NCBI RefSeq assembly: GCF_000226115.1
Contig: NC_016460.1
Location: 2,728,001 to 2,792,000 of the forward strand
Direction of reading: 5' to 3'
From: Thermothielavioides terrestris NRRL 8126
Taxonomy: Eukaryota > Ascomycota > Sordariomycetes > Sordariales > Chaetomiaceae
DNA: 64,000 bases
Shown here: in pieces, positions 1 to 11,663 of the stretch
Position numbering within the stretch: position 1 is the stretch's first letter
Layout of the letters: the number at the start of each line of letters is the position of its first letter
Made by a program: the position numbers and the translations under genes
The notes under the pieces: model-generated
Told to the model about the DNA's origin: nothing
Databases searched by the model: none
Seen by the model: the letters and a program-made list of their open reading frames with translations, nothing else

Positions 1-603
1 CCCACCGCGCCCGCAGTTCGGCCGGTCAAGGCAGAAACAAACGCAACCACTAGTACTGCGTCCGAAAGCGGGGAGGAAGGCGTGAAGCAGGCAGCTGAGC
101 GCCCTGCACCGCAAGCTTCGGGAAAGGGGACATCTGGCGGAACGGAAACGCACCGCAGGGAGGCGGGCGCAGCCCTCCGAACGCCGTGGCGGCAGACGGC
201 GGCGGGGGCCGGTGAGAGCAGCACGCCATTGAGCGGCTATCAACCGGCCGCGCGGCCTCGCAACATGAAGGTGCTGAGGCCGAACAAGGCCAGCACGTCG
301 TCGACCAGGACGGGAGCGGCGTATGAACAGGCACCAGCGCCGCGGTCCAGCACGGAACAGAGACGCAAGACGCAGGCAGAGGGTGGTGGTCAGGCGACGG
401 TCGGCTGGGGTGGCAGTTCGAAGCGCAGCATCAGTGGCCCCGCGTTGGGTAGCTGGGGAGAGGGGAAACAAATATCAAGCGGCCAGGAGCCGGGGAAAGG
501 GTCGTCAGCCGCGCGGACGGCTAACAACCCTCTCGGCAGCGCGTCTGCATTTTCCTGGATCGCCTCGAACAAGCCGAAGGCGCCGCCAGCCGCAGCTGAC
601 TAG
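1..603 (+). CDS. 3' end of an unidentified gene (cut by window edge)
   Basis: The plus-strand frame is open from the first base to a TAG at 601-603, with no start codon needed inside the window, so this is read as the C-terminal 200 residues of a gene that begins to the left. The peptide is low in complexity and rich in Ala, Pro, Ser, Gly and Thr, with scattered basic residues. No domain, membrane segment or catalytic motif is visible, and I do not recognise the protein. The GC-rich composition and unbroken frame favour coding sequence, but GC-rich fungal DNA often holds chance open frames. It ends tail-to-tail with the isochorismatase gene, with about 300 bases between the two stops. Confidence 0.4.
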   Translation, partial: PTAPAVRPVKAETNATTSTASESGEEGVKQAAERPAPQASGKGTSGGTETHRREAGAALRTPWRQTAAGAGESSTPLSGYQPAARPRNMKVLRPNKASTSSTRTGAAYEQAPAPRSSTEQRRKTQAEGGGQATVGWGGSSKRSISGPALGSWGEGKQISSGQEPGKGSSAARTANNPLGSASAFSWIASNKPKAPPAAAD

Positions 604-900
604 CCGCGGGTTTCTTTTCTGTTTTTTTTTTACTTGCGCTCTTGCTGTAAACTCGGTACGAGCTGAGCGGGGTGCCTCCGGGTTGATGAATCGAGCGCCA
701 AGCGGGAATAAATAACCGGCAGCGGTAGGTTAGATAAATCAGAAAAAAACACAAACACAAGACAAATCAAACAAGAGAAAACATGCTTGAATTGCTCAAG
801 CAAAGCGTCAATCCTGCTGTACCGATGCAAAAGTACCGAACGTGCTCGCTTATACTGTGTCTTATATGCTCCCCTTCCAACTACTCTCTTGCTAATCTCC

Positions 901-1889
901 TCAGATCTTACTCCCCACCAGCGCCTGCAAGGCCGCCTTGGTGTCCGGCCCGGTCTCCTTCACCAGCTTGACGACCGCCTTGAACTCGGGCACGCCGGCG
1001 TCGCCCATGCACTCGTACAGCCAGCTCTCGCTCGTCGTCACCACCGCGCCCGCCTGCCGCAGCCGCGCCAGCGCCACCGGCACCTCCTCCCGGTGCGCCG
1101 AGCTCACCCCGTCCGCCAGCACGTACACCCGGTGGCCCGCCGCCAGCAGGTCCAGCGCCGTCTGCGTCACGCAGATGTGCGACTCGATCCCCGCGATCAC
1201 GACCTCCGCCGGCGATGTCGATGCTGTGGCGGTAGAGGATGGCGAGGTGGTAGCGGTGGCTGAGGAAGAGGAAAAGGAAAAGACCGGGTGCGAGGCCACG
1301 GCAGGCAGCCACATGCTGAAGCGGGTCTTGTCGAGATCCGCCTGCACGAGCGCGCCGGCGGCGGCCAGCAGCGGCTGCAGCTCGGCCACGGTCTCGCCCA
1401 GCCGCGCGCGGTTCTGCGTCGTCACGAAGATGGGGATGCGCAGGGCCGTCGCCGCGTGCAGGAGTTTGCGGGCTGTCAGGATCCTGCAAGCCGGGAGGGC
1501 CAGAGAAGGCAAAGAAAGGTAAGGATTCAGTCTCGGACTGGCTTTTTGTTTCTTTGTTTCTGGGTTGCTATGGGGGAACAGGGGCGGGGGGGGGGGGTTG
1601 GGGAGGGAGGGAGAAAGGGGTGAACAGAGCGCGGGGAGAGAAGGGGGGAGAGACGGACACTTTGTCGAATTCATAGATGGCCGGGCGGAACTTCTCTTGG
1701 ATGTCGCAGATGCTTGTGCGATGTCGGGTCAGCTGCGGTGCTGAGTTGAGGACCGAGGTGAGAGGTGAGCCTCACAAGACGACCGGGTTCTCTGTGAGGT
1801 GAGGCTGCGGTGTTAGTGACGCGAAAGGCGTGGACGAGGGGGACAGGGGCACACAGACTGAACCTCCGCTCGGGAGTGGGAGCGGCCAT
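901..1889 (-). CDS. Isochorismatase-family (cysteine hydrolase) protein
   Basis: Four exons are proposed on the minus strand: 1889-1859, 1791-1776, 1712-1659 and 1483-901. Together they give 227 residues in one frame. The joined start reads KNPVVFICDIQEKFRPAIYE, the usual start of fungal ISOC1-like proteins; the catalytic Asp is near residue 19 and the nucleophilic Cys near 138 in GIESHICVTQTA. VTTQNRARLGET and the VLADGVSS stretch are also typical. The family are cysteine hydrolases related to nicotinamidase and isochorismatase; the physiological substrate of this fungal branch is not known to me. Oddities: exon 2 is only 16 bases; intron 3 (1484-1658) contains a run of twelve G on the plus strand; and a Ser/Thr-rich insert of about 24 residues (around 105-128) precedes the conserved AEVVIAGIESH. 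That insert could be an unrecognised intron. Confidence 0.85.
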
Positions 1890-2268
1890 GGTGGGCAAAC
1901 TTGGGTTTCCTTGGGAGGGAGGGAGGCAGGACCGCGACGTACGCTCGCTGAAATCTATGAGTAGCTGGTTTTGAGGAGTTCAATTGTTCTTGGAACGATT
2001 GAGATCCAGTCCGGCGATTACACAGCGAACACAGTAGTGTATACGTGGGGCAAGTCAGGGCGGGGCAGCGGATCGGATCGGAGGCCGGGGGCTTTGAGTT
2101 AGGGGCTGCTTGGGGTCAATGCAGCCGGGGAATATGCCGAGTCTACCCCGCAGTTTTCAAGTTCAGGGGAATTACGGAATATCCCTATTTGCTTGGCTTT
2201 CCACCCATTGTACGGATATAGGCACTCAGTAATTCATAATCCGTACAAGTACAATTTCACTGCTATAC
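1890..2268. other. Intergenic: isochorismatase promoter and THI6 3' flank
   Basis: This is 379 bases between two minus-strand genes. It should hold the promoter of the isochorismatase gene next to its start codon and the 3' UTR of THI6 at the other end. No open frame with family similarity, RNA gene or repeat was seen. Confidence 0.5.
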
Positions 2269-4124
2269 CTACTCGACTCGAGCAACCTTCGCCCTCTGCA
2301 GCCAGGAGTGATCGCCGGCCGCAGTGGCCTGCCGAATGCGATACAGCTCGTCCAGGAAGGCCGGGACGAAGGTGCCCGGGCCCCTGACGTCGGGCCGCTC
2401 GGCGGCGACCTCGGCAGCGATCTCGAAGTGCAGGATCGCCGCGATCACGGCGGCGAGCCTGTCTGTCTGGCGCGGCGCGACGGCGGCCGAGATGGCCGTG
2501 CCCAGCGTGCAGCCGGTGCCCGTGACCAGGCCGAGGTACTCGTGCCCGTTCTCGACGGCGAAGGTCCGCGCGCCGTCGCTGACAAAGTCGGTCCTGCCCG
2601 TCATGACGACCACGTTCTTCTCCCGCGCCGCGAGCGCCCGCACCACCCGGGCCTTTTGCGCCGCGTTCAGCGTGCTGGAGCTGTCCACGCCGCGCTGCTG
2701 CTCCTGGCTGTCGCCCAAGACCGTCCTGATCTCGCCCTCGTTGCCCTTGATGACGTCGAGATAGCCGCTCGCCAGGATGGTCTTGACCGTCTCACGCCGC
2801 AGCGAGGTGGCGCCGGCCCTGCGTCTCGTCAGTTGACTCTGTCGGTCGGCCGTGCAACTAAAGGTCTTGGATAGACATACCCGACTGGATCGTACACGAC
2901 CGGCCGCCCTGCGAGGTTGTACGCCCTGAGCGCTTTCAGGTAGTTGGCCAACCCGGCCGGGTCTACCGAGCCCATGTTGATGACTAGGGCGCCTCCGAGC
3001 TTGCACAGATCCGGCGCTTCCTCCCCGTACCCGGCCATGATGGGGGATGCGCCCACAGCCAGGGCGACGTTTGCCGCGAAGTTTTGCACAACCTGCTGCG
3101 AGTCAGCGGCAAGCCGCCTTGGGCTCGAATGTGATTGATAGCTCGATCGCACGTACAAGGTTGGTCATGTTGTGCGAAAGCGGTGTCGTCTCGTGGACCC
3201 TCCGGACAACAGACGGGGCCAGGGCAACCAGGGATGGCGCGTCAGCAATATCTGACCCCGCGCTCCTGAGGTCGGCCTGGAAGGCCGGCGGACTCTTGAC
3301 GAGCTCGAGCAGCTTCCTCGCGGCCGCCTCTGGGTCCGAGGCAGCCATGATGGCGCTGACCACTGCGACGCCATCCAGGCCTTTCCTCGGGTCGGCGCTC
3401 TGGAAGAGGATGCGTTGCACATTCGACTCGTTGATGCCGCCTATGCAGACGGTCCGCGTATCGTACCCCGCCTCGGCGATCTTGCCGAGGATGTCACGCA
3501 CTCCAGCAGTGCCAATGATGTTCTTGGTGTTCGTTTTCCTGGAAACTCGCGTCAGTGACTCGGACGCAGGCTGAGAACATACAGAAAAACAAAAGCGGCT
3601 CACACACGTCGGCGTCGCGTAGACTGTGCCAATGCCGAGATAATCGGCCCCGCCCTCACAAGCCCGGAGCGCCTCGTCCACGGTGCTGGCAGTCACCCCA
3701 ATGATGGCGTCCGGACCGAGGAGCTTCCGCGCCGTAGACAGGTCTGCATGGGGCAAGGCAGTCTAGTTAGCTTATTGGCAAGCCCCCTGGAAAAAGCTCC
3801 AAGTATACTCAAAGGGGGAAGGGGGGGGGGGCGCTCACCCATGTCATCCTGGCCGATGTGCACGCCCTCGCAGCCGACGGCCAGCGCCACGTCGACGCGG
3901 TCGTTGATGAGCAGCGGCACGTTGTATCTCCGGGTGATGGCGTGCAGCCCCCGCGCGACCGAGATCAGCTCGGCCGTGTCGGCCGTCTTCTCGCGCAGCT
4001 GCACGAGCGTGACGCCGCCCCGCAGCGCCTGCTCGACGACGCTCTCGAGGGACCGGTCGCCGAGGATCGGCCGCGTCGAGTCCGTCACCAGATAGAGCGA
4101 GTAGTCTACAGCGGGCTTGCCCAT
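2269..4124 (-). CDS. THI6: Thiamine biosynthetic bifunctional enzyme (TMP synthase / hydroxyethylthiazole kinase)
   Basis: Five exons (4124-3839, 3743-3608, 3538-3157, 3092-2881, 2818-2269) join into 521 residues with no frame conflict. Residues 1 to about 235 are thiamine phosphate synthase (YLVTDS, LREKTADT, INDRVDVALA, EGVHIGQDDM, IGTVYATPT, KNIIGTAGVRDIL). The rest is hydroxyethylthiazole kinase (HNMTNL near 263, NFAANVALAVGASPIM, VYDPVGAGATSLR, VIKGNEGEI and GTGCTLGTA with the catalytic Cys near 442). In fungi this fused enzyme phosphorylates the thiazole alcohol and joins it to HMP-pyrophosphate to make thiamine phosphate. All four introns have GT-AG ends; the first (3744-3838) contains a run of eleven G on the plus strand. 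No TPP riboswitch was recognised in the 5' region. Confidence 0.95.
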
Positions 4125-4762
4125 TGTTTATTTTGTTTTTTTGGTGGTGGGCAATGAATGGCTGCGGCAACTAGGTAAGGTAGGTACGGAGAAGTGAGAG
4201 CTGGGACGGCCGGACCAACCAAACACAGCAGGACGATGAGTCTGGGAAGAAGGCCGCAGCGGGACCGGCCCGTTACGGTGGGGGTTCGGTGGAGAACGAA
4301 TCCGGCGTTGCGGGCCCGGATAATACCCTACCTACGGAAGAACTACGCGGAGCTGGTTCAGTGATCTCATGGCGACGCATTTGGAAGCCAACCTTGGGAA
4401 GGGGGCCGTCTCTATTGTGAGGACTTTCCTTTCCCAGATCTTGAACTTCTGCTCGCTGCGTCAGTGATGAGAAAGGAGGAATACCCCCTCATTGTAGACA
4501 TCAGGGTTGTTCATGATTAGCACGCATATGGGTTGCAAGTTGAGCCGTCGGCCTCCCGGCTTCCCTTACAAGGAGGATGAACGACTGGCAGCCCTCGTGG
4601 ACGCCTGTGAGCGAAGATGAGGGTCCCTTGTAAACGAGAAAAGCCTTCTATCCAGGAAACGGAGACTGGCTTGCATGCTACTTTATTCTAATACTTATCA
4701 TTGACAATAAAAGCACTTTTATCAGTCCTTCCTCTAGGCCTAAGAAACACACCAAAGCTGTA
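4125..4762. other. Intergenic: THI6 promoter and ADE13 3' flank
   Basis: This is 638 bases between tandem minus-strand genes. T-rich sequence directly upstream of the THI6 start (4125-4145) fits a fungal core promoter or 5' UTR. Near ADE13, 4678-4720 is A/T-rich and is the likely 3' UTR and polyadenylation region of that gene. No coding sequence or RNA gene was recognised. Confidence 0.45.
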
Positions 4763-7419
4763 TCAAATCGAAAGCTGCGCTGTCGAGGCTTTGTCGAGTG
4801 CCTCCTTGTACCTGGCCAGCTTCGCGGCGACCTCGCCGTTGCAGTAGTCCTCGACGATCTGGGGGCAGTTGCCGATGAACAGCTTGGGGTCAACCAGGCT
4901 GTCGATGTCATTCCAGACAGGCTTTGTGGAATTGGACGTCAGCTTCACTCCGTTGACACTCGCCGGGGGTAGTATAACTCACCTTGAAGAACTCGGTCTT
5001 CTTGATGCGCTCGAGCAGGTCGTTGCGGCCGCCCTGTTGCTTGACGACATCGCTGGCTTGGTGAGACTGCCCTGCGTCAGCACGTTGAACACGACTGCAA
5101 ACGAGTCTGTCTAGCGTACCAGAACGCGGATCTCCTCGTGGGCCTCCTGACGGGAGACGCCATGGCCGGCAAGCTTCATCAGGATAGACTCGGTAGCCAC
5201 TGAGAGTGAGAATCGTCCATGTCAGTGTCCGAACCAGGCGGAGTCAGATACGTTCCAATAACGACATACTGAACGGGAGCTCCTGATCAATGTGAGCCCG
5301 GATGACGTTCGGGTAGATGACAAGGCCATTCGTGACGTTATCCAGCGCCAGCAGGATCGAGTCGGCAAGCAGGAACTAAGGCCATTCAATCAGCATTATG
5401 TGTTCTGAAGATGCGTTGTAGATGTGGTAACTAACCATCTCAGGAATGTCCATCCGGCGAATCGCGCCTGTACCGGTCAGCAGTGAGAAAGCTGTGGTCG
5501 CCTCTATGGGCGGGGATGGGAGAGGCCAGAAAAGGGGGCAAGTAGGGGTGAAGGGGAACTGACTGTCGTCGAGCCTGTCACGTCAAAGTCAGCATGATGA
5601 ACACACCAAAACCGAGAGGTTGAATAGAGCACTTACGTTCTCTCAAACCACTGAGTCTCGAATGTGGCAGTAAAGTTGGCCGGCAGACGCGCGAGCTTGC
5701 GGCCGAGGGCAGTGATGCGTTCGGACCTCATCGGGTTCCTCTGGAGGTGGGTTAGGCCCATTCTTCACGAGGAGAATTCTGTGAGCGAGGCCCCGACCTT
5801 GTAAGCCATGGCTGAGCTTCCCTGGGCACTAGTTAGCTCGTGCTTTTGTCCTTGGAAAGGCTACCCGCGGAGTCACTACTCACAATCTGGCTCTTCTCGA
5901 ACGGCTCCTCCATCTCCTTCAGATTGGCCAGATGACGGATATCGGAGCAAATGCGTTCCGCTGTGGCACCGAGAGCACAAACGGCGTTGGCGACCCGGAG
6001 GTCGACCTTCGCATGGTCAGCGGATACAAGGGACTGCGCACAGTGGAGAGTAGGTTTACCTTTCTCGTGTAGGTCTGGGTTGAGATGGCGTAGGTGGACC
6101 GGAATCCAGCCTTCTTGCAGAGGATCTGGGTATCGGGAGCATCGGTTAGTCGGCGGGCAAAAGGTTGACGCTATGCGGGTTGTATTCACCTCGTTGAGTT
6201 GCTTGATCTTCTCCGCGTCACCGTTGAACAGCTCGAGGAAGGTCGCTTGCGAGCCGGTGGTGCCTTGGGCGCCTCTGAACTGAAGCCTCTCGCGCACGGT
6301 CTCGATATCCTCCAGATCCATCATGAGTTCCTGGATCCACTGCGCGGCGCGCTTGCCTGCATCGGAATCAGCACCTGGTGCTAGGGCACCGAAGCCAAGG
6401 AGGAGAAGGAGTGCTTACCGACAGTAATGAGTTGAGCCTGGAGGGCGTGTTAGCCTGCCGCGATATTGAGACAAGGGTGCTCCTTACCGGCTGGTAGTGC
6501 GTGAAGCCGAGGGTCGGCATGTCCTTGTACTTGAGGGCAAACTCCTGCAGGTTCTTGATGACCTTGGCCAGCTTGGGGAGGAGGAGATCCAGCGCACGCT
6601 GCTGGAAGATCAAATCGGCATTGTCGGTGACTGCGGGGTGAATCAGGAGTGAGCGAGATGGAGCAGGACACAGGCACTCATGCGTGGGACTCACCATAGC
6701 AGCTAGTGGCCTACGAAGGGTCAGAGATGGTCCACAAGAGCTCCAGAGATGTTGGCAGCGCCATTCTCAGAATTGCGGCCGGGGAGGTCACTTACACCAA
6801 GGTGGATATGGCCAGCGGCAGCAGGGGCGTCCTGAAATGATGCTTCCAGTCAGCTTCCAGGCGAGTTCACCGTCCCCACCAACCACCGAGCACCCGAGCA
6901 ATCCCAAGCTCCTTTCGAAGACTGTTTGTCCTCATACCTCACCATATGCATGGACATGAGCCATGACATCATGCTGCAAATCAGTGTTAGCAAGCTCTTC
7001 CGTTCGAACACCACGCACGGCAAGGGAGGGAGAAAAAGAAAAAAGCAGCACATAGATAGCTCACCCGAAACTTGGCCTCGTAATCCCGTGCAACGGCAAA
7101 GGCCTTGTCGGAGACGACGACGTTGGCGCGCATCTGCTCGAGGGCTTCGTCGGGGATGGGGAGACCCAGCTCCTTCTCGGCCTCGGCGAGCCAGACCCAG
7201 AGCTGGCGCCAGGTGCTGGCACGCTCGCGGGCCGAGAAGATGGTCATCATCTCCTGCGAGGCATACCTCGTGCTGAGAGGGGTCTGAGCCACAGCCGGTC
7301 AGTCATGCTCGCTTGTGTTTAAACCGGATTGCCGTGGTGCAACTGGGGCGGCAGAAGAGACCACAAGGGGAGGGAAAATGGAACTCAGAACTCGCCTGGT
7401 ACTTGTCGTAGCTCGACAT
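4763..7419 (-). CDS. ADE13: Adenylosuccinate lyase
   Basis: Eighteen exons are proposed: 7419-7396, 7283-7065, 6973-6938, 6831-6796, 6710-6695, 6630-6488, 6437-6419, 6356-6190, 6125-6060, 6006-5884, 5821-5798, 5740-5637, 5574-5564, 5467-5436, 5375-5270, 5199-5120, 5066-4983, 4921-4763. They sum to 1,449 bases, 482 residues, the usual length for fungal adenylosuccinate lyase. The enzyme splits SAICAR and adenylosuccinate, releasing fumarate, in purine synthesis. Family marks are [11 protein letters not shown] at the start, [22 protein letters not shown] and the fumarate-lyase signature [11 protein letters not shown] near residue 284, with the catalytic Ser in its SS pair. Intron 1 begins with GC (CAG|GCGAGT) and no GT alternative keeps the frame. 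Exon 13 is 11 bases, needed for ERTLDDSAIRR. Intron 16 ends in a tandem acceptor (GCAGGGCAG), where only the second CAG keeps frame. Intron 11 has a weak donor (GTCGGG) and the last intron ends in AAAG. Confidence 0.95.
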
Positions 7420-7784
7420 CTTGGGGATCGTCTTTGTGTGGTCTCGATTGGTGTTTTGCTCCGCGTGCAACGCGGTTTGATACCGGGGACGATGATGATT
7501 GCGGGGGAGGGGCCCTGGAAGGTTGACTTTTTTTTTTTTCTCGAAACGCATGTTAGCGTGGGCGGTGGTCATCGAGGTACACTTTGCCTACTTGCAAACG
7601 GCAAGTCACCCCTCCATGCCATTGCTCCAAAATCCCGGCTGAAAGGAGACCTGAAGTGGGGTGAACCTCGGACATTACGTTTGAAAGAGAGACACCACGC
7701 AGCGTGACTGACTTCTACCAATCCGGCGACTGAGAGACAGATTCAGATCCAGAACCAAGGAGAGTATTGATTTGGACACCGCAT
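7420..7784 (-). promoter_or_regulatory. ADE13 upstream region, truncated by the LINE insertion
   Basis: Only 365 bases of unmutated unique sequence separate the ADE13 start codon from the LINE target duplication. The sequence includes a T-run (7529-7539) and is otherwise GC-moderate. No specific factor-binding site is claimed. Whatever upstream control once lay further out is now about 13 kb away, beyond the insertion. Confidence 0.5.
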
Positions 7785-7799
7785 ATATTATTTCATCAA
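7785..7799. repeat. 15-bp target-site duplication, left copy (LINE copy 1)
   Basis: ATATTATTTCATCAA here is repeated exactly at 20938-20952, directly flanking the element. The match stops at both ends of the 15 bases, so it defines the LINE insertion site. Confidence 0.92.
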
Positions 7800-8499
7800 A
7801 AAAAAAAAAGCTTCTTCGCACTCAAACGCCGATTGCGAAGGAACCGTTGAGCCAAAACCGAATCCAACGACGCGAGCGTTCTTAGCGCACCCGATTACCC
7901 CCATCTACGATGTCGTAGAGGGGGCGTAGCGGCTACGTAGGTCGTAGTGGCGATAGCGGTAGCCTAGCGTCGAGCACCGTAGGTCGCGATACTATAGTTA
8001 ATGTATATAAATACCCCGACCGACGTAACTAAAGACTTAGGCTCCCTCTTATAGGAGCTATAAACAATTGGAATATATATATCGAAGGCGTTAGCGACAA
8101 GCGATCGAGGCTTCTATAGGAATTCTACGCCCTAGTATCGCTAGAGATATAGCTATATATATAGGTAGCTACGTATATATATTACTATAAAGTGTTTTAA
8201 GACAAGCTAAACTACCTTTATAATATATATAAGCTATATAGAAGTATCGACTATATTAAAGAAGAGATTATATAAATTAAGAACAAGGTTAGGATATAGA
8301 CAAGCGTTAGAAGTATATAAGCGAGGACCTAGATATAGATAGTAGGGTAAAGCGTAGCTATAATAGTAGTGCCCTAGCTACTTAAAAGCTATACTTAGTA
8401 TATACTAAAGAAACTGTTCTATAAGCTTATAGTAGACCTTAGGCAAATATCTATAGATATCGTCAATAGGAGTATAGGTAATATAGTCTAGGTGGTTAA

Positions 8500-11409
8500 T
8501 ATAGCTATAATAACGATAGGAGCAACGACGAAGGGCAATAGAAGTAGTATAATCGTAGTGTAGAAGCTACCGAAGAGTAGGAATATAGTAATTACCTTTA
8601 AGGAGGACTATTAGGCATAGTTTGCTAATAAGGACAATAAAGTATAGGTTATAGCTATATTCAAAGTAACTATAATATTTAAATACTATACCTTTATAAT
8701 GCTTATAAAGGGTATTTAGCTAGCCGCCTTAACAAAGTATAGAGGTAACGTTAACCGCCTAGTAGTAGACCTAGCAAAGGAGAATAAAGTTTAGATCGTA
8801 TATATAAGGCTATAAGCGCTATAGAGCAGTACTAAGGACGATTAAAGGCTATAAACAATGTATATACTAGTCGAGCTATATATAGTCAAAGAAGTAGCAA
8901 GGCTTATCGACTAAAGGGTCCTACTTAATTATATAGTCTACCTTTATAAACGTTTCGAAGGTATAGTATATATAATCCTATACTTTAAATATAGGAAATA
9001 GAGATATAAGGCGATATTCTATAAAGAGAAAGAGGTATACTACCTGATCTATACCTATATAGTATATAGCGATAGCAATATAGCAAGGGAGCGAGAAGCA
9101 AAATGCCTAGTAAAGACCAACCTAGCTAGGAACAAACTAAAGTATATCAACTATAGAGGCGCCTATATAGCCTTTAACGTAAGCTATAAAATAGCAAAGG
9201 AGTAGCGCTAGTATATAAAAGAGTAGTTCAACAACCGTCTATTTACCTTCTATATACTCTAGTCTTAAGTAGTAGTAGCGATAGAGGCGAGTATATAATA
9301 TAGGAGCTAGGAGGACAAATCGGGAGAATAGCGCCTAAGGAAGCGCTCTACTAAGGTAGGCTAGCCCACTGATATCTAGAAGGCAAGGCACTCCAATAGT
9401 ATAGACTTATTCTAATTTAGAATACTCTTATAAACCTTCTAAACAGCTAGGGCATAGAATAGGAACGCTACTTATATAGCGCCCTATATAGTATAAATAT
9501 AGAGCCAACTTTATAACCTAATATAGTAATGACTAAGAGCCTTTATCCTATACTAAGTATATAGCTATAACGCTAAGAGTGCTCTACTAGAACACCGATA
9601 GTAGTAGAAACTACTTTAACTAAGCGCTAGAGGGTAGGGAGGAGTTCGACTTAGTAGCGATTTAGGAGCTACTAATTCGCCTAGATACGACCCTCTTAGC
9701 CTCGCCCTATAGACGAGGCAGCTAGTATAAGATAGTGTATAGCGTTAGTAGAGCAGCGCTATATATAAGTAAGCGCTTTGACTATATAATATAGTTAGCT
9801 AAAGCAGAGGAAGATTAGATAGCTATAACATTTAAGAAAGAAGAATCGGACCCCTTTATAGTATAGTCTATTTATTTGCCTAACTAGGAGCTAGGGTAGC
9901 GGTCGCCGCTCTATACCCTAGTAGAGTAGAAGTTGAAAGAGCGTAATATACTTATAGGCGACTTCAACGCCTATTACCTAATATAGGACAAGTATAATAG
10001 GACCTCTTAATTAGCGAGTATACTACTCTAGATCGTAGTAGAATAGGAGCTTAAGCTTTGTATATTATATAGTATACCTACCTAAATATAGTAAAGCAAT
10101 AGAGACAATATAATCGACTATATTTAGGTAATATAGGGTAGTAATATCTAGTAGCTAAGACCTTTTAACTTAGTAAGCTTGGACTATATACCCTAGGTAG
10201 CTAAAGTGCCGCTAAAGGGGAGTAGCGGTAGAGCCGTTATACTATAGGGCTATAGCTAAGCGCTACTAGACTATAAAAGGTACAAGGCTAAGGCCTAGTT
10301 TCTAACCCTACTAAAGGAGATCAATATAGTAGAGGAACTTAAGGATATAGTAAATACCCTTATATATAAGCTAACTAGTATTATAGATATAGTAGCTCTA
10401 TACTATAAGCTTAACCGAGGGTCCTATATATTATAGTAGAACCTCGAAGTCGACAAAGCAATATAAGAAGCGAGGAGGGCTAAACACGCCTAGCGGTTAA
10501 GCCGTATAGCGAGCTCCTAAACGTATTACCGTAAAGCGGTATAGCGTTTTAAGCGCTATACCTATCGATTATAGACACTATACTAGCGCTACTTGCTCGC
10601 TAGGGCGTTAAAGGAGTAGAAGCTAATATAGGATATTGAGAGGTAGATATAGCTTCGAAGCTATTAACGCCCTAAGCCTCTAGCACTATTAGCGCTCTAG
10701 CTAGGACCTAGCGAGCCTCAAAGCGCTATAACGTACGCCTAGAAGGCTAAGGCGCTAATAGGGTACTTCTTTCCTATACTATAGACGTAGTACAATAGTA
10801 TCCTTAACCGAGACTAGCTTGAAGGGTCTTTTTATAATACTACGCCTATTGACTAGGAGGTCTATAGAGCTGAGATTATAGAGATTATAAGCCGTATAGG
10901 ATCGAACAAGGTGCCTAGCGAGGACCTCCTTACTAACAAGTTCCTTAAGGCCTATAACAAGGAGGGCAAGCTATTGGAGGTGTTTACAACGATTATATAT
11001 ATCTATTTTAAGCTAGAGCACTTCCTATACAAATTCTACACTATATAGATAGTCGTCCTTAGGAAGCTAGGGAAGTCTCTAGAATAGCTAACGAAGGTAG
11101 GGGTGTATTGCCTAATATTGCTACTTAGTACAGTGGATAAGATTATCGAAGTAGCTATTGTAGACTAAGTAATATATATAGCCAAGGCGTATAAGCTGCT
11201 TCTAGAGATATAGATAGGCTTCTAGTAGTATAGGTCTATAAAGGTGGCAATCTAGGTGATAACTAATATAGTGAAGATAGTATAGGCGTATAGCGCTTAT
11301 ACTTTACTATTGCAATTAGACCTAAAAGGCGCTTTCGACTAGGTCGACTAGATCTAGCTACTATATATACTCTAGGAACTAGGCTTTAAGAGGAAGCTAA
11401 TTATACTTC
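8500..11409 (+). pseudogene. LINE copy 1 coding remnant: endonuclease and start of reverse transcriptase
   Basis: Bounds are approximate because RIP stops break every frame. The strongest landmark is LIGDFNAYY at 9951-9977, matching the GDFNAHH motif of AP-type LINE endonucleases with His changed to Tyr (CAY to TAY). Downstream sequence up to the gypsy insertion belongs to the same polyprotein and resumes at 18970. Nothing here can be translated into a working protein. Confidence 0.7.
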
Positions 11410-11414
11410 TAAAG

Positions 11415-11663
11415 TGTAACGTACTAGCCTTATAGCGTCTATAGATAAGTGTACGATGTTCTATTCAACTATTTTAAAGAAGGAAAAAGGAGAAGTATAG
11501 GCTACAGTCCCTACGTATAGAGTTTTTCAGGGGCTTGCGAAGTAGGTTTAGACCAACGTTATTCTAAGCGTAAGGCGGGCCCGCTATAGGTCCGTCCTAG
11601 GGCCGCTATAGATCCTAGGCGTAGCCCTATATACCTAGCCTAGGTATAGCCTAGTCTATAATA
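11415..11663 (-). repeat. 249-bp LTR (3' LTR of gypsy copy 1)
   Basis: It matches 18716-18964 and the two LTRs of gypsy copy 2. It starts TGTAACGTAC on the plus strand. The differences from the partner LTR are mostly C/T and G/A transitions, as RIP produces. Confidence 0.92.

Noticed and set aside
4125..4300. TPP riboswitch upstream of THI6
   Set aside because: I looked for the CTGAGA-type conserved core and found none. Known fungal TPP riboswitches are mostly in THI4/NMT1-type genes.
2269..7419. Metabolic gene cluster (thiamine plus purine)
   Set aside because: HMP and purine synthesis share intermediates in bacteria, but in fungi these genes are not known to be clustered, and the neighbours here are unrelated.
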